Positions 50,269-62,796 of a stretch of DNA of 64,000 bases are shown in pieces; position 1 is the stretch's first letter; the number at the start of each line of letters is the position of its first letter. The DNA is from Haloarcula rubra (GTDB lineage: Archaea; Halobacteriota; Halobacteria; Halobacteriales; Haloarculaceae), in assembly GCF_019599465.1 (NCBI RefSeq), contig NZ_RKLR01000006.1:124001-188000 (forward strand), written 5' to 3'. Below the pieces are notes generated by a model. The model saw nothing but the letters and a program-made list of their open reading frames with translations. It did no database searches and was not told the DNA's origin. A program made the position numbers and the translations under genes.

Positions 50269-51975
50269 CTACAGGTCGACGACGACGGCCTCGTACGGAC
50301 GGTAGGTGCGTCGCACGTCACGAGTCGAGGCATCCTCGTAGTTCGAAATCAGCACACTCGGGTCGACGACGTCGACGTCGTCCGACTCGAACGAAGTACT
50401 CTCGTCGGACCAGTTGAGAACCACGAGCACCCTCGATTCGTCCAGCGTCCGGGTGTAGGCGAACAGTTGCTCGTGGTCGGGACACAGTAACTCGTAGACA
50501 CCGTAGACGAGTACGTCTCGGTCGTGCCTGAGAGCGACGAGGCGACGATAGTGGTGCCAGATAGAGTCCTCGTCGGCGGTTGCGTCCGCGACGTTGACCT
50601 CGGTGTAGTCGTCGTTGACTGCGAACCACGGGTCGCCGTCGGTGAAACCGGCGTGTTCGGTGTCGTCCCACTGCATCGGCGTCCGGGCGTGGTCGCGACT
50701 CACGTAGTTCACGAACTCGCGGACGTCCTCGTAGCCGTCGATGGCACCGGCGTCGAGGAGGTCCTCGATAGCGCCGATCGTCTGTGGGTCGTCGAGATCG
50801 GCCAGACTGTCGAACTCGGCGTTGGACATCCCGATTTCCTCGCCCTGATAGACGAACGGGGTTCCACGGGAGGTCAGGAGGAACGTCGCGAGGAGTTTGG
50901 CGCTCTCCGCGTGGTACTCCTGGTCGTCGCCGAATCGGGAGACGATTCGAGGCTGGTCGTGATTGCCCAGATACTGGGCGTTCCAACCGTCTTCGCCGAG
51001 GTCACGCTGCCACCGCGACACGATTTCCTTGAACTCGGGAAGGCTCCAGTCCCCCCATCCTTCGGGGTCCCACCGTCCGCCGGGTCCGGTGTCGACACCC
51101 ATGTGTTCGAAGTGGCAAATCATGTCTAGCCCGTCGCCGCTCTCGCCGAGGTACTCGCGGGCCAGTTCGACGCTCGTGTCGTTCATCTCGGCGACGGTCA
51201 TCACGTCGTAGTCCGCGAACGTTCGCTCGTACAACTCCCGCAGGTACTCGTGAATGTGAGGTCCGTGACTGAACTGCTCGACGCCGACTGGGGACCGTCC
51301 GGGGTCGCCGTCCGGCAGTCCCTCTGGCTTCGAGATGTAGTTGATGGCGTCGAGGCGGAACCCGTCGATGCCTTTCTCCAGCCACCACTCGACGAGCGAG
51401 GCGACGTCGGCACGAACGTCGGGGTTGCGCCAGTTCAGGTCGGGTTGCTTCTCGTCGAAGAGGTGGAGGTACCACTGCCCCCGGGTTTCGTCGTAGGACC
51501 ACGCCGACCCACCCATGAACGACCCCCAGTTGTTCGGCGGCTCGTCCGGGTCGCCGTTCCGCCAGTAGTAGTACTCCTCGTACCCCTCCTCACGCCGCCG
51601 AGACTTCTGAAACCACTCGTGCTCGTCCGAGGTGTGGTTGACCACGAGGTCCATGAGCAAACGCATGTCTCGCTCGTGGAGGGCGTCGAGCAACGCTCGC
51701 CAGTCGGCCATCGTCCCGAACTCGTCCATGATAGCACGGTAGTCGCTGATGTCGTAGCCGTTGTCGGCGTTCGGCGACTCGTACACCGGGCACAACCAGA
51801 CGACGTCGACGCCGAGGTCGTCGAGGTAGTCGACCTTCGCCGTGATGCCCGGGAGGTCACCGACGCCGTCGCCGTCGCTGTCGTAGAAACTCCGTGGGTA
51901 GACTTGATAGACGACGGCTTCCTTCCACCACTCCCGTACTCCGTCGTCGGCGGTCGACGTGTTCACCGAAGGCAT
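50269..51975 (-). CDS. GH13 alpha-glucosidase / oligo-1,6-glucosidase
   Basis: 568 residues, full length for the GH13 exo-alpha-glucosidase group. Start region WWKEAVVYQVYPRSFYDSDG with the first conserved Asp; region DLVVNHTSDEHEWF; nucleophile Asp209 in GFRLDAINYI; acid/base Glu263 in TVAEMND; transition-state Asp340 in GNHDQPR. The short C-terminal beta domain is present. It would split alpha-1,4 or 1,6 glucosidic bonds of short sugars in the cytosol (no signal peptide). No sugar transporter is in the window, so context is poor. Confidence 0.93.
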   Translation of the reverse strand: MPSVNTSTADDGVREWWKEAVVYQVYPRSFYDSDGDGVGDLPGITAKVDYLDDLGVDVVWLCPVYESPNADNGYDISDYRAIMDEFGTMADWRALLDALHERDMRLLMDLVVNHTSDEHEWFQKSRRREEGYEEYYYWRNGDPDEPPNNWGSFMGGSAWSYDETRGQWYLHLFDEKQPDLNWRNPDVRADVASLVEWWLEKGIDGFRLDAINYISKPEGLPDGDPGRSPVGVEQFSHGPHIHEYLRELYERTFADYDVMTVAEMNDTSVELAREYLGESGDGLDMICHFEHMGVDTGPGGRWDPEGWGDWSLPEFKEIVSRWQRDLGEDGWNAQYLGNHDQPRIVSRFGDDQEYHAESAKLLATFLLTSRGTPFVYQGEEIGMSNAEFDSLADLDDPQTIGAIEDLLDAGAIDGYEDVREFVNYVSRDHARTPMQWDDTEHAGFTDGDPWFAVNDDYTEVNVADATADEDSIWHHYRRLVALRHDRDVLVYGVYELLCPDHEQLFAYTRTLDESRVLVVLNWSDESTSFESDDVDVVDPSVLISNYEDASTRDVRRTYRPYEAVVVDL

Positions 51976-52507
51976 AATCGAACAGACGGTGACCGTACCC
52001 GTAGTGTTTTCTCACGGGCCGGGCAGTCCCGGCAGATGATACGTCGCCCGTTCGGACCGCCCCGTCTCACCGCACACCCACCTGTACAGTATCGCCGGCT
52101 TGGGTCTCCGTGACAGACTCTACTCGCTGACACCACGCACTGCTAAACTTTCTCTCTGTCGTCGACACCAAACTGCCGAGCGTCCAGTGTGAGTAACACG
52201 AAATTTCCCCGGCGAACGAGACGGGCCGCTTCACCACTTGTCGACTGCTGCCTCCCCATGGTCGCTTTCCGTCCCCGTCGCAACGGTACTCTGGCTCGGT
52301 TCGGGACTCGACGTACGGACCGGTAATTCTGCCTTACCGGCGAGCTCACGGTTCGACGGCGGGGCTTACGGACAGTCTGGTCAAATAAAGAACGTAATAC
52401 AAAGTGCGCAGTGGCGATTGGTCATCTCAGTCGATGGCCTCCACATATCGACGTCGCTACAGTCCGTTTTCGAGACGGAGCGCGGCTGAGGGTACATCCC
52501 AGAGACG
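51976..52507. other. Intergenic region, 532 bp
   Basis: Divergent promoter region between the glucosidase and the repeat protein. One AT-rich element (AAATAAAG, about 52384-52391) lies 115-120 bases before ATG 52508, implying a longish leader for that gene. No gene or repeat is recognised. Confidence 0.4.
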
Positions 52508-55500
52508 ATGAGGCGACTCCTCACTATCGCACTCACCCTGCTGTTGGTGTCGGCGCCAGTGGCACTGGCGACGGCCTCCACGACGTCGACGACGGTATCG
52601 GCCGGAATGTGCGGTGACGACGACGAGTGCCACGACGACGACAACGGAGGTGACGGTTACAGCAACGGTGAAAGCGACGATGACGGAGACAGCGACGACG
52701 GCGACGATACCGACGATGGCAGCGAAGAGACGACCGAGCCCTCGGGCTTCCGACTGGTCGACGTCGACAGGGACCTACAGGTCGGCGAGGACGGCACGGT
52801 GTCGGTGAAACTGGAGAACGAGGACCTCGGCGACCTCACGGACGCGACCGTGGTCCTGCAGTCCTCGAACCCGGAGATTCGCGTCGGGACTGGCCTGAAC
52901 GGGAGCCGGTTCGTCGGCGACTGGGACGAGGGGGAGCAGAAACGGGTCGAGTTCGCGGTGTCGGCGACGGAGGCGGCACGGTCACAGCGGTATCCGCTCA
53001 CAGTGCGGGTGCGATACACCGACCCCGAGGGCAACACCACGCAGTCGGCCCCGCTGTCCTTCGGCATCACGCCCGACCGAGCACAGCGGTTCTCGATAGA
53101 CGACGTGGACGGGTCACTGCGGGCCGGCGACGACGGCGACATCGAGGTCACCGTCGAGAACGACGGGCCCAGAGACGTCGACGACGCGGTGCTGGTCGTC
53201 CGGGAGACGGCGGAGGGCGTCACCGCCCTCAAGTCCGAAGTCGCGCTCGGCGAGTTCGACGACGACGAGGACGAGACCGTAGAACTCCCGTTCCGGGTGG
53301 CGCGTTCGGCGAAACCGACGAAGCGACAGTTCGAGTTCGCGGTGTTGTACACCACGGAGGAGGGCAACCGTCGCGAGAGCGGCCCGCTGTTCGCCGACGT
53401 CAAGATTCGCGACCGGCAGGACGTCGTCGCCGTCGAGGACGTCGATTCTGACGCGCAGGTCGGTTCACTTGGGACGGTCGAGGTGACACTCGAGAACGAG
53501 GGTGACGACGAGTTGACCGACGCCCGCGTGACGTTCTCTTCGCTGGACGCCGGGTTTCGGTTCGGGACGGCTCGGAACACCTCGCGGTTCGTCGCCGAGT
53601 GGGACGCTGGCGAGGAACAGACCTTCGAACTGAAAGCACGGTTCTCGAACGACACGGTGACCGACGAGTATCCAGTGTCGGTCACGACGAGATACACCGA
53701 CGAGGACGGTGACGAGCAAATCGCCGACGACGTGCAGTTCGGCGTCGAACCCGACGACGAGCAGTCGTTCGAGGTCGACGACGTCGAGGGCGACCTGCGG
53801 GTGGGCGACGACGGAACGCTTCGGGGGACCGTCGAGAACGACGGCCCCAGAGACGTCGAGGACGCGGTGCTGGTGGTTCAGGCACCGGAGGAGGGCGTGA
53901 CCCCACTGAAGACGCAGGTACCTCTGGGCGACTTCGAGGACGGCGAGTCGGAGGACTTCGAGTTCCCGTATCGCGTCGCGGAGTCCGTCGAACCGACGGA
54001 CCGTCAGTTCGAGTTCGCGGTGCGCTACACGAACGCGGAGGGCGAGCGACGGACGAGCGATCCGCTGTTTGCGACGGCGTCGATTCGTGAAGAGGTCGAC
54101 GTAGTCGAAGTAGTCGATGTCGACTCGGACGCTCAGATTGACGATAGCGGTACCGTGACGGTCACGCTCGTCAACGACGGCGAAGAAGACCTGACGGACG
54201 CCCGCGTGACGTTCTCGTCGCCGGACCGTGGGCTCAGGTTCGGCACTGCGGCGAACACGACGCGCTTCGTCGGCGAGTGGAGTGCAGGCGAGGAGCAGAC
54301 GTTCGAACTTCCGACACGGGTCAACACCGATGCCGCGACAGACGAGTATCCGATACTGGTCACGACGAGGTACTCCGACGAGGACGGTGACGAACAGGTC
54401 GCAGACGACGTCCAGTTCGGGGTCACGCCGGCGGCCGAACAGCAGTTCGACGTCGAGTCGCGGTCGTCGCCCCTCCGTGTCGGCCGAGACGGCAGTCTCG
54501 AAGGCGTCGTGCTCAACGACGGTCCGCAGGACGCCGACTCGGCGGTCCTGCGTGTCATCCCCCCGAACGATGACATCGTCGCGCTCGAATCGGAGTACGT
54601 TCTCGGGAACTTCGACAGCGGAGACCGCGCGTCCTTCCAGTTCCCTGTTCGGGTCCTCGACAGCGCACGGCCGGGTCGCAAGCAGTTCGAGTTCGTAGTC
54701 GAGTACCGCAATCAGGACGGCGACGTCGTAGAGAGCAAGCGCCTCCCCGCACGGTACGCCGTCGTCGCCGAGCGGGGCCAGTTCCGAATCGTCGACGTGG
54801 ACAGCGACGTCCAGGTCGGGGAGGACGGAACGGTAGCGCTCACACTGCGCAACGTCGGTGGGGAAGACCTGACGGACGCCGTGGTCCGGTTGGAGTCGGT
54901 GAGCGGCGACCTCACGGTGGGTGCGGCGGGTAGGCGTAACGGGAGTCGCGCCGTAGGAACGTGGGACGCGGGCGACCGAGAGACAGTACGGTTTCAGGTG
55001 GTTACGCCCGCCAACGCGGCCCCACAAGACTACCCCTTCGACGTTCGGGTCGTCTACGAGGACGAGGACGGCGACCAACAGCGGTCGGACTCTATTCCCA
55101 TCGCACTTACTCCGGACCCGGAACAGGCGTTTTCGGTCAGCGACGTCCGCGGGAACCTCGAAGTCGGCGCCGAACGTGACCTCACTGGACAGGTCGTCAA
55201 CGACGGCCCGACCGCAGTCGAGGACGTTGTCGTCGAAATCACGTCCACGACCGAGTCGCTGATGCCACAGGAGACGGAGTACGCGTTGGGAAATCTATCG
55301 GCCGAGGAGTCTGCGCAGTTCAGACTCCCGGTTAGGATTCCGGCCGACGCCGAGGCCATCCCTCGACAGGTCCAGTTCGTCGTCCGGTACACCGACGTCG
55401 ACGGGGACCGTCGCGAGAGCAAGCGCCTCTCGTCGCGACTGCCGGTAGACAGAGAGCGGGACACATTCCGAGTCGTGCGCGTCAGGCAGTCGGTACGGGC

Positions 55501-56650
55501 CGGCGACGACGGCAATGTCACGCTTACCCTCGAAAACGCGGGTAACAGGCGCGTCCAGCAGGTCCTCGTCTCGTTGCGCTCCCGGAGCGGCGAACTCGTC
55601 GTGGGGGACGCCGCGAACGCGTCGCGGTTCGTCGACGAGTTACGACCCGACGAGCGACGGACAATCTCGTTCCGAGTCAGTGCACCCGAGAACACGGGAG
55701 GTCAGCGCTTTCCGCTCCGCCTCAGCGTGGACTACGAGGACCGGACCGGCCACAGCCAACCCGCAGAGACGACGTTACTCGGGGTGCGGACCGCCCGGGA
55801 ACAGGCCTTCGCGGTCCGGAACGTCACCGGGACGCTGCGCGTCGGCGACGAAGGAACAGTCAGGGCGAGAATCCGAAACCGCGGCCCCGGAGCCGTAACG
55901 GGCGCGTTCGTCAGACTCGACGTCGGCAGCGAGAACCTGAAGGTTCAGGAGAGCGAGGCACCTATCGGCCGCTTCGGAGCGGGGGAGACAGCGACGGTCA
56001 CGTTCCCTGTCGAAGTCCTCGACGGGACTGAACCCGGCGAACGGCGCGTCTCGTTCGTCGTCGAGTACCAGAACACCGAGGATGAGACGCGTGAGAGCGA
56101 CTCCCTGCCCGGGTTTATCCCCGTCGACACGCGGCGACCGGCGTTCCTCGTTCGGGCCGGGAACGCGACTCTCGACGTCGGCGGGAGCGACATCGTCACG
56201 CTGGTCGTCACGAACAACCTCGATATCACGCTCACAGAGGTCGACGCGAAAGTGTTCGTCAACGACCCGCTGAGTACCGACGACGACCAAGCCTTCGTCG
56301 GACGTCTCGAACCAAACGAGACGGTCGAGTTAGAGTTCGCGATGAGCGCGGCCGGGGGTGCGACGACGAAAGACTATCCGCTATCCATCGACTTCCAGTA
56401 TCAGGAACCGGACGAGGAGACGAAACTCTCCGACACGTACCGCGTCCCCGTCACGGTTCAGGAGCCGGCCGGTGACGGGATTCCGTGGCTCCTGTTGCTC
56501 GGACTCCTCGTGATACTGGTCGTCATTGCCGCCGCAGTACTCTTCTACCGCCGTCGGCAGAGCAGAGCGGATGTCGAGGGGACTGAGAGTGGCGAATCGG
56601 AACAGTCGGACCAGTCGGTCGACGACGACATAGAGACGACGGGGGGCTGA
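52508..56650 (+). CDS. Giant cell-surface protein with alternating COG1361/CARDB-like repeats
   Basis: 1380 residues. Signal peptide 1-28, an Asp-rich spacer (about 34-78) that could bind calcium, then about eleven immunoglobulin-like repeats of ~110 residues in alternating A and B types. A types begin like VEDVDSDAQVGSLGTVEV; B types like VDDVEGDLRVGDDGTL and contain ENDGPRDVEDAVLVV. The C-terminus has one membrane helix (WLLLLGLLVILVVIAAAVLF) and a basic end. It ends three bases before the RND permease gene, so the two probably function together, the repeats acting outside the cell. No enzyme motif is visible. Confidence 0.88.
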   Translation: MRRLLTIALTLLLVSAPVALATASTTSTTVSAGMCGDDDECHDDDNGGDGYSNGESDDDGDSDDGDDTDDGSEETTEPSGFRLVDVDRDLQVGEDGTVSVKLENEDLGDLTDATVVLQSSNPEIRVGTGLNGSRFVGDWDEGEQKRVEFAVSATEAARSQRYPLTVRVRYTDPEGNTTQSAPLSFGITPDRAQRFSIDDVDGSLRAGDDGDIEVTVENDGPRDVDDAVLVVRETAEGVTALKSEVALGEFDDDEDETVELPFRVARSAKPTKRQFEFAVLYTTEEGNRRESGPLFADVKIRDRQDVVAVEDVDSDAQVGSLGTVEVTLENEGDDELTDARVTFSSLDAGFRFGTARNTSRFVAEWDAGEEQTFELKARFSNDTVTDEYPVSVTTRYTDEDGDEQIADDVQFGVEPDDEQSFEVDDVEGDLRVGDDGTLRGTVENDGPRDVEDAVLVVQAPEEGVTPLKTQVPLGDFEDGESEDFEFPYRVAESVEPTDRQFEFAVRYTNAEGERRTSDPLFATASIREEVDVVEVVDVDSDAQIDDSGTVTVTLVNDGEEDLTDARVTFSSPDRGLRFGTAANTTRFVGEWSAGEEQTFELPTRVNTDAATDEYPILVTTRYSDEDGDEQVADDVQFGVTPAAEQQFDVESRSSPLRVGRDGSLEGVVLNDGPQDADSAVLRVIPPNDDIVALESEYVLGNFDSGDRASFQFPVRVLDSARPGRKQFEFVVEYRNQDGDVVESKRLPARYAVVAERGQFRIVDVDSDVQVGEDGTVALTLRNVGGEDLTDAVVRLESVSGDLTVGAAGRRNGSRAVGTWDAGDRETVRFQVVTPANAAPQDYPFDVRVVYEDEDGDQQRSDSIPIALTPDPEQAFSVSDVRGNLEVGAERDLTGQVVNDGPTAVEDVVVEITSTTESLMPQETEYALGNLSAEESAQFRLPVRIPADAEAIPRQVQFVVRYTDVDGDRRESKRLSSRLPVDRERDTFRVVRVRQSVRAGDDGNVTLTLENAGNRRVQQVLVSLRSRSGELVVGDAANASRFVDELRPDERRTISFRVSAPENTGGQRFPLRLSVDYEDRTGHSQPAETTLLGVRTAREQAFAVRNVTGTLRVGDEGTVRARIRNRGPGAVTGAFVRLDVGSENLKVQESEAPIGRFGAGETATVTFPVEVLDGTEPGERRVSFVVEYQNTEDETRESDSLPGFIPVDTRRPAFLVRAGNATLDVGGSDIVTLVVTNNLDITLTEVDAKVFVNDPLSTDDDQAFVGRLEPNETVELEFAMSAAGGATTKDYPLSIDFQYQEPDEETKLSDTYRVPVTVQEPAGDGIPWLLLLGLLVILVVIAAAVLFYRRRQSRADVEGTESGESEQSDQSVDDDIETTGG

Positions 56651-56653
56651 GCC

Positions 56654-59137
56654 GTGGCCCCGCAGGATAGGTTGCTACGGCGCACAAACGACCTGGTCGT
56701 CGGCCGCCCCAGAGCTGTCGTCATCACGTTCCTCCTCGTGACGGTGCTGTTCGTCCCTGGTCTCGCGACCGTCTCGACCGAGGCGGGGACGGAACAGTTC
56801 ACACAGGAGAGCCCGGCCCAGATCGCACTCGAACGAGTGAACGAGGACTTCGGGCCGACGTTCGCCTCGTCGGGTGGCAGTACGCAATTGATTCATCGCG
56901 GACGGAACGTGCTCGCGAAGCCTGAACTACTCCGGATGCTCGAAGCGCTCGAGCGATTGGATTCTCGCGACGAACTACGCGTCTCGTCGACCAGCAGTGC
57001 GGCGGGTACAGTGGCAATCACGCTCGACCCGTCGGCGACCACGCTCGACGCACAGATTCGGACGCTCGAATCCGCCTCGCCGGGTGAAATCGACCGCGCG
57101 ATACGGACGGCAGCAGACCAGCCGGGCTTCCGGAATCAGTTGAGCGACGACTTCAACCGGCAGTCGGCAACCGCCTCGGCGACGATAGCCGTCGTGCAAC
57201 ACCGTATCCCCGGTGGCGTCGACGAGGCTGCCGGGATGGGTGGTGAAAGTCCACTCGTCTCCATCCAGCGCCAGAGCCAACGTGTGGTGCAGACCGTGGG
57301 TGGTGATATCGTCGTGTTCGGGTCGGGACTCGTTGCCGACGAGTTCTCCTCGGTCATCTTCGACTCGTTGTTCATCGTCGTGCCGGCCGCCGTCGTACTC
57401 ATCTTCGTCTTCCTCCTGTACGCGTACCGGAACCCGGTTGACCTCGGGCTCGGACTGCTTTCGCTGGTTATGACCCTCGTCTGGACGATGGGTTTTCTCG
57501 GATTGGCAGGCATCCCGTTCACGCAACTGCTCATCGCGGTACCGCCGCTGTTGCTCGCCGTAGGCATCGATTTCGGTCTGCACGCTATCAATCGCTACCG
57601 TGAGGAGCGTGCGACTGGGGCCGCCATCCGCCCGGCGATGGCGCTGGCGAATCGACAGTTGCTCGTCGCCTTCTTTATCGTCACTACGACCACTGTCATC
57701 GGCTTCAGCGCCAACACGGTCAGCGACCTCGGACCGATTCGCGAGTTCGGTATCGTCGCCGCCTTCGGTATCCTCTTTACCTTCCTCATCTTCGGCATCT
57801 TCCTCCCGGCGGCGAAGGTGGCCGTCGACGAACTGGTCGACTCGCTGGGGCTCACGATGCCGTTCCAGCGGCCGCTCGGCCGGGAGGAGACACTGCTGGG
57901 AAGCGTCCTTCCGCTGGGGGTCGAAATCGCTCGACGGGCACCGACCGCCTTCGTCGTCCTCGTCCTTCTGGGATCGCTCGGGGCGGGGTACTACGGCACC
58001 GGCGTCGACACGACGTTCTCACAGGACGATTTCCTCCCGCCGGAGGAGACTCCCGCCTACCTCGAAGCGTTGCCCGAGCCCTTCCGACCGGGCGAGTACA
58101 CTGTCACGGAGCGAACGAACTTCCTCGAAGAGAATTTCGAGACAGCACAGGGCGACACCGTCGTCATCTACGTTCAGGGACCGATGCGACAGGACGACGC
58201 CTTGGAGTCCATCCAGCGAGCGGGTCAGAACCCACCCGATACGTTCGTCGCTACGGACCGCACAGCGGACTTCGAGAGCATCATCGGCGTCGTCCGGTCA
58301 CATGCCGACCAGTCAGCTTCGTTCGCCCGTCTCGTGGACCGGAGTGACGTCGACGACGACGGGGTTCCCGACGATAACCTCGAAGCGATATACGACGCGC
58401 TCCTCTCGTCTTCGGCACGCGACCGGGCGCTCCAGTTCATCACCGAAGACCTCCGCAGTGCGCGGGTTGTCTACACGACCGAGGCTGACGCCGAACAAGG
58501 AGCGGTCGTCGGGGATGCCCGGACCGTCGCGGACCGGTACCGATTCGAAGCTACTGCGACCGGTGGAGTCGTCGTCTTTCAGGACGTGGCCGACGCGATA
58601 CTCGCCTCTGCGGTCCAGAGTCTCCTCATCGCGCTCACTCTGACCGCCGTCTTCCTGCTCGCCATCTATCGCGCCCTCGTCGGCCGGGCGTCGCTCGGTC
58701 TTGTCAACCTCGCCCCCATCCTGGTGACGATTACGCTCCTCGCTGGGTCGATGCGGTTCTTCGGTCTCCCGTTCAACGCACTCACAGCGACGATACTCTC
58801 CATCTCGCTCGGCCTCGGTATAGACTACTCGGCGCACTTCGTCCACCGATTCGCCGACGAGTACGAGGCGCGCGTCGAGTCTGTCAGTGTCGCCGACGGC
58901 ACGCCGCCGGCGAATCCTGTGTTCCCGGCGCTTACGGCTACTGTCACCGGCACTGGTGGTGCACTCACCGGCAGCATGGTCACGACTGTCAGTGGTATCG
59001 GCGTCCTCGTGTTGGCAATTACGCCCATACTCGGCCAGTTCGGCGTACTCACGGCCCTGTCTATCTTCTACTCCTACCTCACCGCGATGGTCGTCACACC
59101 GAGCGTGGTCGTCGTCTGGGCTCGCTACATCGGATGA
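56654..59137 (+). CDS. RND/MMPL-family permease (HAE3-like)
   Basis: 827 residues and about twelve membrane helices in two halves of six, each preceded by a large extracellular domain (about 45-225 and 475-640). The helix-4 motifs are GIDFGLHAINRYREER and GLGIDYSAHFVHRFADEYEA, typical of the archaeal hydrophobe/MMPL branch. Related archaeal proteins occur next to COG1361 proteins, as here. Likely moves lipids, isoprenoids or proteins with proton or sodium drive; the substrate is unknown. Start GTG 56654. Confidence 0.9.
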   Translation: MAPQDRLLRRTNDLVVGRPRAVVITFLLVTVLFVPGLATVSTEAGTEQFTQESPAQIALERVNEDFGPTFASSGGSTQLIHRGRNVLAKPELLRMLEALERLDSRDELRVSSTSSAAGTVAITLDPSATTLDAQIRTLESASPGEIDRAIRTAADQPGFRNQLSDDFNRQSATASATIAVVQHRIPGGVDEAAGMGGESPLVSIQRQSQRVVQTVGGDIVVFGSGLVADEFSSVIFDSLFIVVPAAVVLIFVFLLYAYRNPVDLGLGLLSLVMTLVWTMGFLGLAGIPFTQLLIAVPPLLLAVGIDFGLHAINRYREERATGAAIRPAMALANRQLLVAFFIVTTTTVIGFSANTVSDLGPIREFGIVAAFGILFTFLIFGIFLPAAKVAVDELVDSLGLTMPFQRPLGREETLLGSVLPLGVEIARRAPTAFVVLVLLGSLGAGYYGTGVDTTFSQDDFLPPEETPAYLEALPEPFRPGEYTVTERTNFLEENFETAQGDTVVIYVQGPMRQDDALESIQRAGQNPPDTFVATDRTADFESIIGVVRSHADQSASFARLVDRSDVDDDGVPDDNLEAIYDALLSSSARDRALQFITEDLRSARVVYTTEADAEQGAVVGDARTVADRYRFEATATGGVVVFQDVADAILASAVQSLLIALTLTAVFLLAIYRALVGRASLGLVNLAPILVTITLLAGSMRFFGLPFNALTATILSISLGLGIDYSAHFVHRFADEYEARVESVSVADGTPPANPVFPALTATVTGTGGALTGSMVTTVSGIGVLVLAITPILGQFGVLTALSIFYSYLTAMVVTPSVVVVWARYIG

Positions 59138-59185
59138 CGGTCGAGGTTTCGGCCCACCGTTCTCCGGGGGAACCGGATGGCTCCG

Positions 59186-60307
59186 TTAGTATTGTCGTTC
59201 GAGGACGGTCCCACCGGCTCCGACGGCGACGGCAGACGTTTCAGCCACGGCGACCCCGTCGATCGAGCTGCTGGTCGGGGTGAGTGCTCGCTCCCACTCC
59301 TGACCGGCATCGCGCTCGTAGAGCGTCCCGTCGTCGCCACCGGACAGCGAGCGTCGGTCCCACCCTGCTATCGACTGTAGTCCACCGTCGGCCACGCTCC
59401 GAGGCGTCCACGTATCGCCATCGTGGTGGTACACGAGCCCGTCGTCGGTGGTTACCCACGTTGCCTCGGCCGTCGCAGTCACGTCGGTCATGGTCCCCGA
59501 CACAGCATCCACAGGGACCTGCTCGAACGTCCGGCCACCGTCAGTGGTGCGAAACACCTGTTGACTCGTGTCACAGACCCACCCGACCGAATCGTCCACC
59601 ATGGTGAGGCCGGCGATACTCGACCCACTTCCGGGAACGACCGGGTCGTCCCAAGCCATCTCGCCGTCGTGATACATCCCCCGACGGATGCGTCCCGACC
59701 CGTCTGCGAGAAACACGGTTTCACCACCCGATCCAGTGGCCGCGGCGATGTCGACGAGATTCGACGTATCACTCGCGGGTTCGGAGTAGTCGGTGTGTTG
59801 TCCAGTCTCAACGTCGATACGGGCCACTGTCCCGCTCGCACCGGCCGTCCAGACACTGTCGTCCCCCGCACTATCCACCGCTCGGAGCGAGGTAGACTGT
59901 GCCCTGGGCCCGTCCGACAGCAGCGACGACCAGCCCGCATCGTCGCTGGTCAGCACGACGCCGCCCTCACCGACTGCGTAGGCAGTGGTACCAGCAATGG
60001 TGGCGTCGTTGAGGTGGCTCTCAGTCGGACCTGTTTCGAGTGACCACCGCGTCGACGGCTTCGAATCGGTGTCTCGTTCCGACGCTGTCGCCGACGTCGA
60101 CGACGCCTCCGTGTCGGCAGTCCCACGAAAGTACAGTACGAGTGGCGGCAGGGTGTACGCCGCGATGGCGACGGCGGCGAAACGGGTATCGATGAACGTC
60201 AACGTCCCGAACGCAGTCAACGCTGCCGTAGCGAGCGCGTGAATCCACGTCTTGGTGTAACGTCGGACGAACGCCGTCGGGGACTCCCGACCGGCCTGAT
60301 GGGTCAT
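59186..60307 (-). CDS. Membrane-anchored beta-propeller protein (Ycf48/YCF48-like repeats)
   Basis: 373 residues. Two N-terminal helices (HALATAALTAFGTLTFID and FAAVAIAAYTLPPLVLYFRG), a short linker, then six or seven ~40-residue blades with the pattern GTTAYAVGEGGVVLTSDDAG, VFRTTDGGRTFEQV, VTTDDGLVYHHDGDTW. The Asp-Gly-Gly and Thr-Ser-Asp pattern is that of Ycf48/sialidase-like propellers. Function is unknown. It is on the strand opposite to the RND gene and lies next to katG on the same strand. Confidence 0.75.
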   Translation of the reverse strand: MTHQAGRESPTAFVRRYTKTWIHALATAALTAFGTLTFIDTRFAAVAIAAYTLPPLVLYFRGTADTEASSTSATASERDTDSKPSTRWSLETGPTESHLNDATIAGTTAYAVGEGGVVLTSDDAGWSSLLSDGPRAQSTSLRAVDSAGDDSVWTAGASGTVARIDVETGQHTDYSEPASDTSNLVDIAAATGSGGETVFLADGSGRIRRGMYHDGEMAWDDPVVPGSGSSIAGLTMVDDSVGWVCDTSQQVFRTTDGGRTFEQVPVDAVSGTMTDVTATAEATWVTTDDGLVYHHDGDTWTPRSVADGGLQSIAGWDRRSLSGGDDGTLYERDAGQEWERALTPTSSSIDGVAVAETSAVAVGAGGTVLERQY

Positions 60308-60350
60308 CAGTGACCGGTTGGCACTCCCGACGGTCGTGTCTTTCGCCCGC

Positions 60351-62796
<2,446 letters not shown>

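Noticed and set aside
53465-55078. 537-codon minus-strand frame opposite the repeat protein
   Set aside because: The frame arises from GC-rich third positions of the real gene; it has no recognisable domain, and the plus-strand repeats are clear.
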